Source of the DNA: Lentzea kentuckyensis
GTDB taxonomy: Bacteria; Actinomycetota; Actinomycetes; Mycobacteriales; Pseudonocardiaceae
Direction: 5' to 3'
DNA length: 64,000 bases
Assembly (NCBI RefSeq): GCF_002150765.1
Contig: NZ_MUYM01000036.1
Span: 100,664-164,663 of the forward strand
Below the pieces are notes generated by a model. It searched no databases. It was not told the DNA's origin and saw only the letters and a program-made list of their open reading frames with translations. The translations under genes were made by a program, and so were the position numbers. Shown here in pieces: positions 28,636 through 36,681 of this stretch; the stretch's first letter is position 1; each line of letters opens with the position of its first letter.

Positions 28636-28848
28636 GCGGCCCCGAGAAGATCATGTCGACCTATGGCGAAGCGTTCGATCTGAGCGGGTTCGACAGACTG
28701 AGGCCAGCCCCTCAGGGATGCCGCGCCAGCGAGCGATCGGTGGGTTCGGTCCTCGTTGTAGTGCCGCTCGTACTCACGCAGCGCCTGCCGCAGATGGACC
28801 TGATTCCAGAGCAGCGCGCGGCCCAACAGGTCGCCGCGAAAGTTCTTG
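28636..28848 (-). pseudogene. IS-B transposase C-terminal remnant
   Basis: The minus strand reads LLGRALLWNQVHLRQALREY, then HYNEDRTHRSLAGAASLRG and SVEPAQIERF, aligning with the last 70 residues of the IS-B transposase at 25039-25290. Only this fragment is left. Its inner edge joins exactly to the 135-bp repeat that starts at 28849. Confidence 0.75.
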
Positions 28849-28983
28849 CTCCAGTCGATACAACCCAACGGCGAAAGATTGATTAGTGCCGCCTGGCCCT
28901 CTATACTAGATTCAAGCTATCCAATAGCGCATGAACACACGAACTGCGCAAGCTTGCTACGTATGGGAACTCAAGTCCCCCTC
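28849..28983 (+). repeat. 135-bp dispersed repeat, copy A
   Basis: Aligns at roughly 80% over its whole length with 44331-44465 (copy C), with a 2-base gap; the central part also matches 36201-36262 (copy B). Shared landmarks: GCTCCARTCGATACA at the left, TTGATTAG, TGGCCCTCTATACTAG, AGCTATCCAATA, CATGAACACAC and the closing TCAAGTCCCCC. Confidence 0.8.
28879..28907 (+). promoter_or_regulatory. sigma70-type promoter inside repeat copy A
   Basis: TTGATT at 28879-28884 and TATACT at 28902-28907 with a 17-base spacer, an unusually good housekeeping-type promoter for this DNA. The same arrangement is kept in copy C. It points toward a 32-codon ORF and a perfect hairpin, and runs convergent to the serine recombinase. 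Confidence 0.6.
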
Positions 28984-29029
28984 GGACATTCTCTTACCCC
29001 ACGGGATTCACCAGAATCCCGTGGGGTAA
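28931..29029 (+). CDS. possible 32-residue peptide or small-RNA unit downstream of the repeat A promoter
   Basis: An ATG 23 bases after the TATACT box opens a short frame (MNTRTAQACYVWELKSPS...) whose TAA is the last three bases of the hairpin at 28994-29029. No Shine-Dalgarno site is visible. Copy C keeps the start and a similar opening (MNTQTAHACYTWGVKSP) but most differences change amino acids, so a non-coding RNA or leader is as likely as a peptide. Confidence 0.25.
   Translation: MNTRTAQACYVWELKSPSDILLPHGIHQNPVG
28994..29029. terminator. perfect 16-bp hairpin between repeat A and the recombinase
   Basis: TTACCCCACGGGATTC, loop ACCA, then the exact complement. It ends one base from the recombinase stop codon and can terminate transcripts from both sides. 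Confidence 0.8.
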
Positions 29030-29030
29030 T

Positions 29031-30473
29031 TCATATTTCCGCCATCTTCACGTCAGCACACCAATCCAACGCAAGCGCCGGCTGAACTGAGCGAAGAGCA
29101 CGTTCCACGGTTTTCGGCATTAGGGGCGCAGGTCGAATCTCAAGACGCTGATCGTCGTAGTAAATCTGCAGGCGTTGCTCGCGGACTTGATCGACCAACT
29201 CCTCAACCACACCTACCTCCATGGGTCGAGCGGTCCGCTCGAGTAGATGTGGCAGTGCCTTGAGCAGGTGGTCTTCTCGGACGTAGAGGTTGCGCGGTTC
29301 GCCGTCGGAACGTCGCTTGGCGCTGGTGAAGCCATGCCGGCATCGATAGCCCGCTCGCCCGTGGACCCAGTGCCCGTCCATCCGCCGGCCACACAACCCA
29401 CATACGACGAGGCCAGCCAGCATGTAGCACCGGACAGCGCCGTCCTTGGCGGGCTTCGCCACCCGCATCCCCTGCACCGCGACAAAGGTCTCGTTATCGA
29501 CGAGTGGTTCGTGCGCGATTCGCTCGGACACCTCCCACTCGTTGACTGGGTTCCACCGCAGCACACCCGAACCGCGGCCGCCGGGACGTCCGCCAGGTCC
29601 GTGACCAGTTGTACTGCTTCGGTTCCACACCTGCCGACCGGTGTAGCGCGGGTTCTCCAGAATCATCGCTACCGTCCGGACGATCCACCGCTTCCCCGAC
29701 CTATGCGCGTTCCGCTCGCGATCCGCACCCGACGGACACACCACGCCACGGTCGTTGAGCTCGCGCACCAACGACGCCACCGTCCGCCCGCGAGCACGCT
29801 CGGCGAACATCCACCGCACCCACGGCGCCGACACCTGCACCCGACGACCCCACCGCCCATGCACCGGATTCGGATGCCTACCACCATCAACCAACCGATA
29901 CCCATACGGCGGCCGACCGCCCAGAAAACGGCCCTGTACACGAGTCTGCGCCCGCATCGCCGCAAGCACCCGCTGCCGCGCTCGCGCCACCTCACGCTGC
30001 GCCTGCGCACCCAACAACACCATCAACGCTTCATGCACCGGAGTACCGAGTTCCACCGGACCTCCAGCCTCCGGCAGCCACACCGCAACACCAAGTGCAT
30101 TCAGCCGGGTCACGACCTCACGGAACTGATCACCGTGAAACGCCCGCTCATACTCTCCGACCACGACCGCATCGAAATCACGACTAGGCTCTGCCGCGGC
30201 GGTCAGCAATGCCGCCGCTTCCGGACGATCCGACCACGACCACCGCCGCGACACACCCACATCAAAGAACTCCGCAACAACCGAGCCGACACCATCGACC
30301 AACTCGTCCGACACGGCGCGCTGCCACGCACGCGACGTCTGCACATCCTGGAATACGCTCGTCGACATCCGGCCGTAGAAGGCGAAACGCAAGCCAGGCT
30401 CCTCTGACGGCGCTACTGGACGACAGCGTCCCGTCAACGCGGCAGCGAGTTCGGTATTCGTCAGCGTGGCCAC
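29031..30473 (-). CDS. large serine recombinase (resolvase/Recombinase/zinc-ribbon)
   Basis: A 480-residue site-specific recombinase. The resolvase domain has the nucleophile in FYGRMST and the family's AFxGDQF-like region (ERAFHGDQFREVV). A recombinase domain follows (RFLGGRPPYGYRLVDGG, then MILENPRYTGRQVWNR), then a zinc ribbon (VCGLCGRRM ... GYRCRH) and a short C-terminal helix. The GTG start has GGGAG just upstream. Enzymes of this size integrate or excise mobile elements at short att sites. It lies just inside repeat copy A and may once have mobilised the 28.8-44.5 kb segment, though no fresh att pair is visible. Confidence 0.9.
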   Translation of the reverse strand: MATLTNTELAAALTGRCRPVAPSEEPGLRFAFYGRMSTSVFQDVQTSRAWQRAVSDELVDGVGSVVAEFFDVGVSRRWSWSDRPEAAALLTAAAEPSRDFDAVVVGEYERAFHGDQFREVVTRLNALGVAVWLPEAGGPVELGTPVHEALMVLLGAQAQREVARARQRVLAAMRAQTRVQGRFLGGRPPYGYRLVDGGRHPNPVHGRWGRRVQVSAPWVRWMFAERARGRTVASLVRELNDRGVVCPSGADRERNAHRSGKRWIVRTVAMILENPRYTGRQVWNRSSTTGHGPGGRPGGRGSGVLRWNPVNEWEVSERIAHEPLVDNETFVAVQGMRVAKPAKDGAVRCYMLAGLVVCGLCGRRMDGHWVHGRAGYRCRHGFTSAKRRSDGEPRNLYVREDHLLKALPHLLERTARPMEVGVVEELVDQVREQRLQIYYDDQRLEIRPAPLMPKTVERALRSVQPALALDWCADVKMAEI

Positions 30474-31277
30474 AGTCAGCTCCCTCGGTCAAAACGGAGA
30501 CCCAGACGCTAGAGGCGTCGTGACGACGTCCTGCCCATCTCCACCCGAACAGACCAAGAGCGAGCCACACCAGACCTCGGCTGGCGGCAGCTCGATCTGC
30601 GGAGCCCTCTGCCAGGCAGCCTCCCGACCCTCGTGGGGCGGGAGGTGCTCTTATCGTTCCGAAACACGCGCGCCAAGTTCCGCATCGACGCCAGGTCCGG
30701 CTTCTCGACTCCGTGTGAGGTCTTCCCCGGCGGCCTGAACACTCGCGGCTATGGCCAGCTTTCCAGCCCTGACGTAGACCGTCATCGTCGGCGCACTCAC
30801 CCCTGCTCGGCCCCCACGCGCGCCTACCAGGTGACGCTCACCCGTAGGTCCCTGTCACGGGTCGGTGGACGGCGAGATGATCAGGTGCATGTCATGGACC
30901 AGCGACGTGTCCGGCCGGCTCGACGGTCCTGTGCTGCAGGTCTGCGTACTGGTGGGTGACGTGCGGCTCCCGATCGTCCGGCAAGAACAGGTGGGCCATC
31001 GGCCTCGCGAACCTCCGCAGCGCCGAGACCTGGCCGACGTCGCGGTCGGCTGCAAAGTTGCCGACCACCGTGGTGCTCGCCCACAGGGACGCCACGCCAA
31101 TCGACCGTTCCCACGGCCACCAGGCGCAGCAGCAACACGATCATCTGAGCATGCTCTTAGCTAGGGAGAGACGCATTACACGCTGCGGTAACGATCTTTC
31201 GTGCGGCACTGGGTAACCGATGCGCCCGTCTTCGCGATGTTCAACATCGGATCACAGCGACAGGATGGAGACCAGCA
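30474..31277. other. 800-base region with one doubtful minus-strand ORF
   Basis: No confident gene. The minus-strand frame at 30892-31095 reads a protein-like sequence (VASLWASTTVVGNFAADRDV, then FARPMAHLFLPDDREPHVTH) continuing open upstream to about 31140, which could be a gene remnant. I do not recognise it. Confidence 0.3.
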
Positions 31278-31727
31278 ATGACCAGAGCGCAGAGCCACGG
31301 GCTGGGCATCGGGAACGGCAGCATCATCGATCACGGTGATGGCATCATCGAGTACCGACAGACTGGCAAGGTGCTCCCGGCATTCAGGGTCAACATCGCC
31401 GACGTCACCGGGTTCTCAGTGCGCAAGGCGACCCGGCAAGACCGGAAGAATGGCGCAAGCGCGCTCCAACAGATGCTGACGTTGCAGGGCAGCGGGACAG
31501 AACTCGCAAGTTGCCCGGTCAACCACGGGACTTCAGCGAAGATCGAAGCGTGGATCCGAGCGCATCCGTCCTTCCGCGGAAACGTTCCCCAGAGCGTGCC
31601 CTGCGCACCACAGGGCACGTCGCCGAGCACCATCGCGGATGATCTTGCAAAGCTCGCGCGGCTGCGCGACGACGGGGTCTTGTCACAGGAAGAGTTCGCC
31701 CAGGCAAAGGCCAAACTGCTGCACTGA
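31278..31727 (+). CDS. SHOCT-domain small protein
   Basis: A 149-residue soluble protein. The first ~100 residues form a beta-rich PH-like or bacterial-PH-type module (IIDHGDGIIEYRQTGKVLPA, then VNIADVTGFSVRKATR). The C-terminus is a short helical SHOCT motif (DDLAKLARLRDDGVLSQEEFAQAKAKLL), a domain commonly fused to the end of small actinobacterial proteins and thought to mediate oligomerisation. Function unknown; it stands alone between remnants. Confidence 0.8.
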   Translation: MTRAQSHGLGIGNGSIIDHGDGIIEYRQTGKVLPAFRVNIADVTGFSVRKATRQDRKNGASALQQMLTLQGSGTELASCPVNHGTSAKIEAWIRAHPSFRGNVPQSVPCAPQGTSPSTIADDLAKLARLRDDGVLSQEEFAQAKAKLLH

Positions 31728-31769
31728 CCGCCGGGCCAACGACTTCTTCTCGTCCGGCCAGGAAGGCGC

Positions 31770-32060
31770 TTACCGGTGGCAGGGTGTCGCCGTCGGATTC
31801 GTCCGCGCCGCGCTCACCGCGAACCCGAGGGTGAGGCCGGATAGCCGTTGTGGCGTCAGGTCCATGTAGACCAGTCGGTCCGCAGCGGACCAGTCCATGG
31901 TGGACGGGTCTTGCTGCAGGCGGTAGGAGATGGCCATCACCAGCGGGGTCCGGGCGGTGCCGGTGTCCTCGTCAATCGTGTTGCCTAGGTGGACGCCCTC
32001 GCCGGCAATGGAGAGGGTGGAGGGTTCGTGCTTGTCGGGTCGTTTCCCGGTGGTGCTCAC
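31770..32060 (-). CDS. hypothetical 96-residue protein
   Basis: GTG start with GGAGGGAA somewhat far upstream. The sequence looks natural (EPSTLSIAGEGVHLGNTID, RTPLVMAISYRLQQDP, ADRLVYMDLTPQRLSG) but I do not recognise it. It lies between the SHOCT gene and an amidohydrolase fragment and could itself be a remnant. Confidence 0.4.
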   Translation of the reverse strand: MSTTGKRPDKHEPSTLSIAGEGVHLGNTIDEDTGTARTPLVMAISYRLQQDPSTMDWSAADRLVYMDLTPQRLSGLTLGFAVSAARTNPTATPCHR

Positions 32061-32069
32061 TGACCAAGT

Positions 32070-32281
32070 CCGTTCCCTCCGAAGACCTCAACAACATGCC
32101 GCTCAACGACCCGATCGGGACCCTCGTCCTCGGCTCCGACCCCCGCAACATCCACGCCGTCTTCATCGCGGGCCAGGTCCGCAAATGGGCTGGCACCGTC
32201 CTGGACGTCGACGTGCCAGCCATCGGGCAGGACGTCCGAGCCTCACGCGACCGGATCCTCAAAGCCGCGCACTCGTCCTGA
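32070..32281 (+). pseudogene. C-terminal tail of an amidohydrolase (AtzA/TrzA-like)
   Basis: The plus strand reads EDLNNMPLNDPIGTLVLGSD, then NIHAVFIAGQVRKWAGTVLD and VRASRDRILKAAHSS. This is the typical end of metal-dependent amidohydrolases/chlorohydrolases, where the last strands and helix follow the barrel. The catalytic barrel is absent. Just downstream (32313-32453) an ATG with AAAGG upstream opens a 46-codon frame (MSEDTARQPTTAPHPH...) that looks like the truncated beginning of the next gene of the same lost operon. Confidence 0.65.
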
Positions 32282-32479
32282 CCCCACCGCACACCAACGA
32301 AAGGCCAAGATCATGTCTGAGGACACCGCCCGGCAGCCGACCACCGCACCACACCCCCACGTCGGCATGTGGGCAGGAGAGGCGAGGCCCGTTGGACATG
32401 AATGCCTCCGGCACAGGCCTCGCCTCCGATGGTGTCGATCATTTTCAATGTGATTGCGAACTGATCACTTGGCGGTGCA

Positions 32480-33115
32480 TCAGGTGACGGTGATCGAGAC
32501 TGATGGAGCGAAAGACACGCAGAGCGTTCCATCGAGGAGCAGGACGTAGGAGTAGGCCGGCACTCCGGCCGCCGCAGGGCCGCGGGTCAGCGTCAGCGTG
32601 CGAGCAGGCGGGTCGAAGTTGTGACTCCCTCGCGCGGCCGAATAGCCGCCCTGTGTGGAGGTTCCGCCGTTGTCCGTGATGACGACACGCCAGTTCACGT
32701 CCCAGATCCCGGACCAGTCACTGCGCACGTGGGCGCCGGTGTCCATAGTGACTCGGGAGTTGCCCAGAGCGGACATGCTCACCATGGACCATCCGCAGTT
32801 GCCGTACTTGTAGTTCGACGCGTTCGTGCTCACCTCACCGGAGCCGGTCGCCACGAGCGCGCCGGAGGGCTTGACCAGCCCGGCGCGTGCCGCGTCGGCT
32901 TGGGCCTCGGGCACAGAGTCCTGATAGCCGTCCGGGCGAGTGATGATCTCGTAGCCGTTGGCCTCGGCAACTGCTCGGTCGAAACCGACTGCCCGCAGAC
33001 CGTTCGCAAGATCGCCCGGCGCGGGCGATGGCGGCGTCGCATCCGCCGAAAGGGGAGACATCGCTAGCAGGAACATCGCAGACGATGTCGCGATGATGGA
33101 ACGCAATGAACGCAT
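32480..33115 (-). CDS. secreted protein of unknown function
   Basis: A 211-residue exported protein. The ATG at 33115 is chosen because a clear signal peptide follows (MRSLRSIIATSSAMFLLAMS, cleavage near ADA-TP). The mature part begins with a helical region and ends with a beta-rich domain containing a YKYGNCGWSMVSMSALGNSR stretch, a GGTSTQGGYSAARGSHNF loop and a second Cys near the C-terminus that may form a disulphide. No family recognised. It is transcribed divergently from the AfsR/SARP regulator, so it may be a target of that regulator. Confidence 0.75.
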   Translation of the reverse strand: MRSLRSIIATSSAMFLLAMSPLSADATPPSPAPGDLANGLRAVGFDRAVAEANGYEIITRPDGYQDSVPEAQADAARAGLVKPSGALVATGSGEVSTNASNYKYGNCGWSMVSMSALGNSRVTMDTGAHVRSDWSGIWDVNWRVVITDNGGTSTQGGYSAARGSHNFDPPARTLTLTRGPAAAGVPAYSYVLLLDGTLCVSFAPSVSITVT

Positions 33116-33340
33116 GGTTCTTCTCGTCTCCAGAATTGGTGAGTGGGTCGGTTGCCCCGCCGAGACGCCGACCATGGAGCGATCGCCACACATGGACCCT
33201 TCACCGCCGGTCTTCTCGGCTTGTTCGGACGTGGTGAAAACGGTGGACCGCTGATTCGCCGTGACCTCACCAGGTTTTCGCAATCGCCTGGTCAGAGGTC
33301 GTGAGTCAGGGTAGGAAAGGAAACGGGGAGGTAGGGCGTC

Positions 33341-36187
33341 GTGGGGACGGAGCTGCGTGTGCTCGGCCCGGTCGAGCTGAGGGTCGGCGGACGGGTGGTG
33401 GAAGTAGGCCACGCGCGGCAGCGGTGTGTGCTCGCGGTCCTGCTGGTGGAGGCGAACCAGGTCGTCACGACGGAGCAGCTGCTGGACCGCGTGTGGGCGG
33501 ATCGGTTGCCGCACAAGGCGCGGGCTGTGGCGAGCAACTACGTATCACGGCTCCGACAGGTGCTGGCAGGTGAGGTCGCGGTCGTGCGGCGGGGCGGCGG
33601 GTACGTGCTGGAGGTGGACCCGGAGGCGGTGGATCTGCTCCGTTTCCGCCGCCTCATACGACAGGCCCGCACTGCGGACGACGCGCAGGCGCTGATGTTG
33701 CTCGAAGAGGCGACAGGGCTGTGGCGGGGTGAACCGTTGGCCGGGTTGAACACCCCATGGCTGGCTGCTGTGCGCACCGGCCTCGAACGGGAGCACATCG
33801 CCGCCCGACTCGACCGCGTCGAAGTCGCGTTGCGCTGCGGCCGGCACGCCGAGATCCTGCCTGAGCTGTTCGCATTGGCGGAGCAGGAGTCATTGGACGA
33901 GCGCGTCGCCGCCCAGTTCATGCTCGCCTTGCATCGCGCCGGACGCACCACCGACGCCCTCGCCCACTACCGGCAACTCCGCAACCGGCTGATCGAGCAA
34001 CTCGGCACCGAACCCGGCACCGCACTGCAGGACCTTCACCAACGCATCCTCGACACCGACCCCGCCCTCACACCACCTTCCGCGGCGACTACGGGAGCGG
34101 CTTTCAACAGCGGCACAGCGGCCAAGGCGGACGTGGTGCCCCGGCAGTTACCCGCGCCTCCGCGGTGGTTCACCGGCCGCGGCACTGAACTGGCCCGCCT
34201 CGACGAGGCGCTGAGCGCTGAGCCGGAGGAGAGCCCGCAACTGTCAGGGAAACGCACCGTCGCGGTGGTGATCTCGGCGATCGGCGGGGCCGGTGGGATC
34301 GGCAAGACCTGGCTGGCCTTGGCCTGGGCGCACCAGCATGCCGAGCAGTTCCCCGACGGGCAGCTGTTCGTGGACCTGCACGGGTTCAGCCCCACGCAGG
34401 AGCCGATGGCGGCGGAGGCCGCGATGCGTGGATTCCTCGACGCCCTTGGAGTCGACCCCGGCCGGATCCCGACCGACCTGAACGCACAAGCCGCGCTGTA
34501 CCGCAGCCTGGTCACCGACCGGCGGATGCTCATCGTGCTGGACAACGCCGCCACCGCTGAGCAGGTCGTCCCGCTGCTGCCGGGCAGCCCGGCCTGCACC
34601 GTGCTGATCACCAGCCGCACCAGGCTCGCCTCCCTGATCGACCGGCACGGAACCCGACACCTGCAACTCGACATCCTGAGCCGGGACGAGGCCCGTGCAC
34701 TGCTCGTCGCACGCCTGGGCACCGGCCGCGTCGCCGCCGAACCCGGCGCCGTCGACGAGTTGATCGAGTTGTGCGGGGCTTACCCGCTGGCCCTGTCGAT
34801 CACTGCCCGCCACGCCGTCACCCGCCCCGGCCTCCCGATCGCCGAGCTCGCCGCCGAGCTGCGCGAGCTGGGCCTGGAGATGCTCGACCACGACACCGAC
34901 CCCGAAGCCAGCCTGCCCGCCGTACTGTCCTGGTCCTTGCGCCGGCTCACCGACGAAGACCGCACCGCGTTCGGGCTGCTGGGCATCGCCCCTGGCCCCG
35001 ACACCACCCTGCCCGCCGTGGCCGCCCTCACCGGCCTGTCCCCGACCCGCGCCCGCAAGGCGCTATCGGTGTTGGAGGAGGCGTCCCTGTTAGAGCGGCG
35101 GCAGCAGGGCCGGTACGCGATGCACGACGTGGTCCGCGCCTACGCCGCCAACTTCGCCGCCGACAGCCTGCCCGACGTCGTGCGGGAAACAGCCCTGACG
35201 CGAGTGATGGACTTCCACATGCACACCGCCCATGCAGCGGACCGACTCCTAAGCCCACATCGCGAACTCGTGTGCCCCATCGCCCCCGCACCTGGCGTCC
35301 GTCCCCACCCCCTACCTGACACCACGTCGGCACTGGCCTGGATGCAGGCTGAGCATGCCACCCTCGTAGCAACCCAACGCGCCGCCGTCATCCACCATCG
35401 TCACCATGTCGTCTGGCACCTAGCCTGGTCACTGAACACTTACTTCGTCAGGCGGGGACACTGGCGCGACACGCTCGCCGCATGGCGAGCCGCGCGCGAC
35501 TCCGCTGCCCACCTGCCTGATCCCGCAACCCGAAGCCGCGCCCACCGGCTTCTCGGCTACACCCAGGCCATGCTGGGCCAGCACGACGAGGCCATCGGCC
35601 ACCTGCACAAGGCCCTCGACATGGCGCTGCGTCACGACAACACCGTTGAACAGGCTTTTACTCGCCGAGTGCTCGCCGCAGTCTGGGGAGAACAGGGCGA
35701 CAACCGGCGAGCCCTAGACCATGCTCGGCGCTCCCTCGACCTGTACCGCGTTCTCAGCAACCCGGTGTGGGAAGCCGACGCGCTCAACCAGGTTGGCTGG
35801 TATGCCGCCTCCTTGGAGGACCTCGATGCAGCCAACGCGTACTGCCGTGCCGCCCTTGCTGTGCAACAGCAGCACCATGACCCCGAGGGTGAGGCAGGCA
35901 CGCTCGACACACTCGGATTCATCGCCCACCGCTCCGGCGACCACGAGCAGGCCATCGACTTCTATCGCCAAGCCGTCGACTTGTACGGCACCCACGGCTA
36001 CACCTACGGCGTCGCGGATACCCTTGACCACCTTGGTCACACTTACGCCGCTCTCGACCATCACATCCTGACCCGTAAAACGTGGCAAGAGGCACTGAGG
36101 ATGTATCAGGAACAAGGCAGGGACAACGACGCCCATCGGGTACAACGTCAACTTGACGACCTCGCCCTGGGCTACGAGGGCGAGTAG
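33341..36187 (+). CDS. AfsR/SARP-type regulator: winged helix, BTAD, NB-ARC, TPR
   Basis: A 948-residue signal-transducing transcription factor. Residues 1-90 form an OmpR-type winged helix (ELRVLGPVELRVGGRVVEVG). BTAD follows (about 95-245), then a STAND/NB-ARC ATPase with Walker A GGAGGIGKTW (about 313-322), Walker B RRMLIVLDNA and the ITSRTRL sensor segment, and C-terminal TPR repeats (about 640-940). Such proteins activate nearby genes, often for secondary metabolism, when ATP and an unknown signal oligomerise them. GTG start with a GGGGAGG-like site upstream. The 225-base divergent region to the secreted-protein gene is the likely operator site. No biosynthetic cluster is nearby. Confidence 0.92.
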   Translation: MGTELRVLGPVELRVGGRVVEVGHARQRCVLAVLLVEANQVVTTEQLLDRVWADRLPHKARAVASNYVSRLRQVLAGEVAVVRRGGGYVLEVDPEAVDLLRFRRLIRQARTADDAQALMLLEEATGLWRGEPLAGLNTPWLAAVRTGLEREHIAARLDRVEVALRCGRHAEILPELFALAEQESLDERVAAQFMLALHRAGRTTDALAHYRQLRNRLIEQLGTEPGTALQDLHQRILDTDPALTPPSAATTGAAFNSGTAAKADVVPRQLPAPPRWFTGRGTELARLDEALSAEPEESPQLSGKRTVAVVISAIGGAGGIGKTWLALAWAHQHAEQFPDGQLFVDLHGFSPTQEPMAAEAAMRGFLDALGVDPGRIPTDLNAQAALYRSLVTDRRMLIVLDNAATAEQVVPLLPGSPACTVLITSRTRLASLIDRHGTRHLQLDILSRDEARALLVARLGTGRVAAEPGAVDELIELCGAYPLALSITARHAVTRPGLPIAELAAELRELGLEMLDHDTDPEASLPAVLSWSLRRLTDEDRTAFGLLGIAPGPDTTLPAVAALTGLSPTRARKALSVLEEASLLERRQQGRYAMHDVVRAYAANFAADSLPDVVRETALTRVMDFHMHTAHAADRLLSPHRELVCPIAPAPGVRPHPLPDTTSALAWMQAEHATLVATQRAAVIHHRHHVVWHLAWSLNTYFVRRGHWRDTLAAWRAARDSAAHLPDPATRSRAHRLLGYTQAMLGQHDEAIGHLHKALDMALRHDNTVEQAFTRRVLAAVWGEQGDNRRALDHARRSLDLYRVLSNPVWEADALNQVGWYAASLEDLDAANAYCRAALAVQQQHHDPEGEAGTLDTLGFIAHRSGDHEQAIDFYRQAVDLYGTHGYTYGVADTLDHLGHTYAALDHHILTRKTWQEALRMYQEQGRDNDAHRVQRQLDDLALGYEGE

Positions 36188-36200
36188 GCCGCCCCAATTA

Positions 36201-36262
36201 CTGGCCCTCTGTACTAGGTTCGAGCTATTCAGTAGCGCATGAGCGCACAAACCGCGCAAGCT
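36201..36262 (+). repeat. dispersed repeat, partial copy B
   Basis: Matches the middle 62 bases of copies A and C (CTGGCCCTCTGTACTAGG, CGAGCTATTCAGTAGCGCAT, GCGCACAAACCGCGCAAGC). The -10-like box is TGTACT and the -35 box and terminal TCAAGTCCCCC are missing. Confidence 0.7.
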
Positions 36263-36417
36263 GCGGCCGCGTCACCGTCGTCGGCCAGCAGGATGAGCTT
36301 GGCGGTGATGTCGGCGGTGACCACGGTCCAGGTCGCGGCGATGCTCGCACGGATCGCTCCCGCGTTGTAGCACCGCCACGCCTCTTCCGTCAGCGGCAGC
36401 GTGCGGTGAAGCGTCAC
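36262..36417 (-). pseudogene. N-terminal gene fragment ending at repeat B
   Basis: From a GTG at 36417 the minus strand reads VTLHRTLPLTEEAWRCYNAG, then IRASIAATWTVVTADITAKL and ILLADDGDAA, a natural-looking helical protein start of about 52 codons that stops where repeat B begins. The remainder is absent. Family not known to me. Confidence 0.4.
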
Positions 36418-36588
36418 CTGCGCCTGCTCACCGTGCTGGTCGTCGCCATCGGGTTGATCGTCCACATCGGCCTGGGATACCAGCTCGGCCTGGCGATTGC
36501 CGGGCTGTCGGCTGTCACACCAATGTCTAGGCAGCACCAACGCCATCATGGCCTGGATAGCGATGACGAAACTGTCGATCCCCGCTAG
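36406..36588 (+). CDS. possible 60-residue single-pass membrane peptide
   Basis: Reads VKRHLRLLTVLVVAIGLIVH, then IGLGYQLGLAIAGLSAV and a polar tail DSDDETVDPR. One good transmembrane helix with a basic cytoplasmic start. It overlaps the start of the opposite-strand fragment by 12 bases, so one of the two may be wrong. No clear ribosome site. Confidence 0.35.
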   Translation: MKRHLRLLTVLVVAIGLIVHIGLGYQLGLAIAGLSAVTPMSRQHQRHHGLDSDDETVDPR

Positions 36589-36681
36589 CGCTCGAAGCAC
36601 GTAGTTCTCCGAGCCGGATTCCGGTCGAGGTCGAATGACAGCAGCGGTGCGAGAATCACCCGTTCGGGCGATAGTGCGGCG

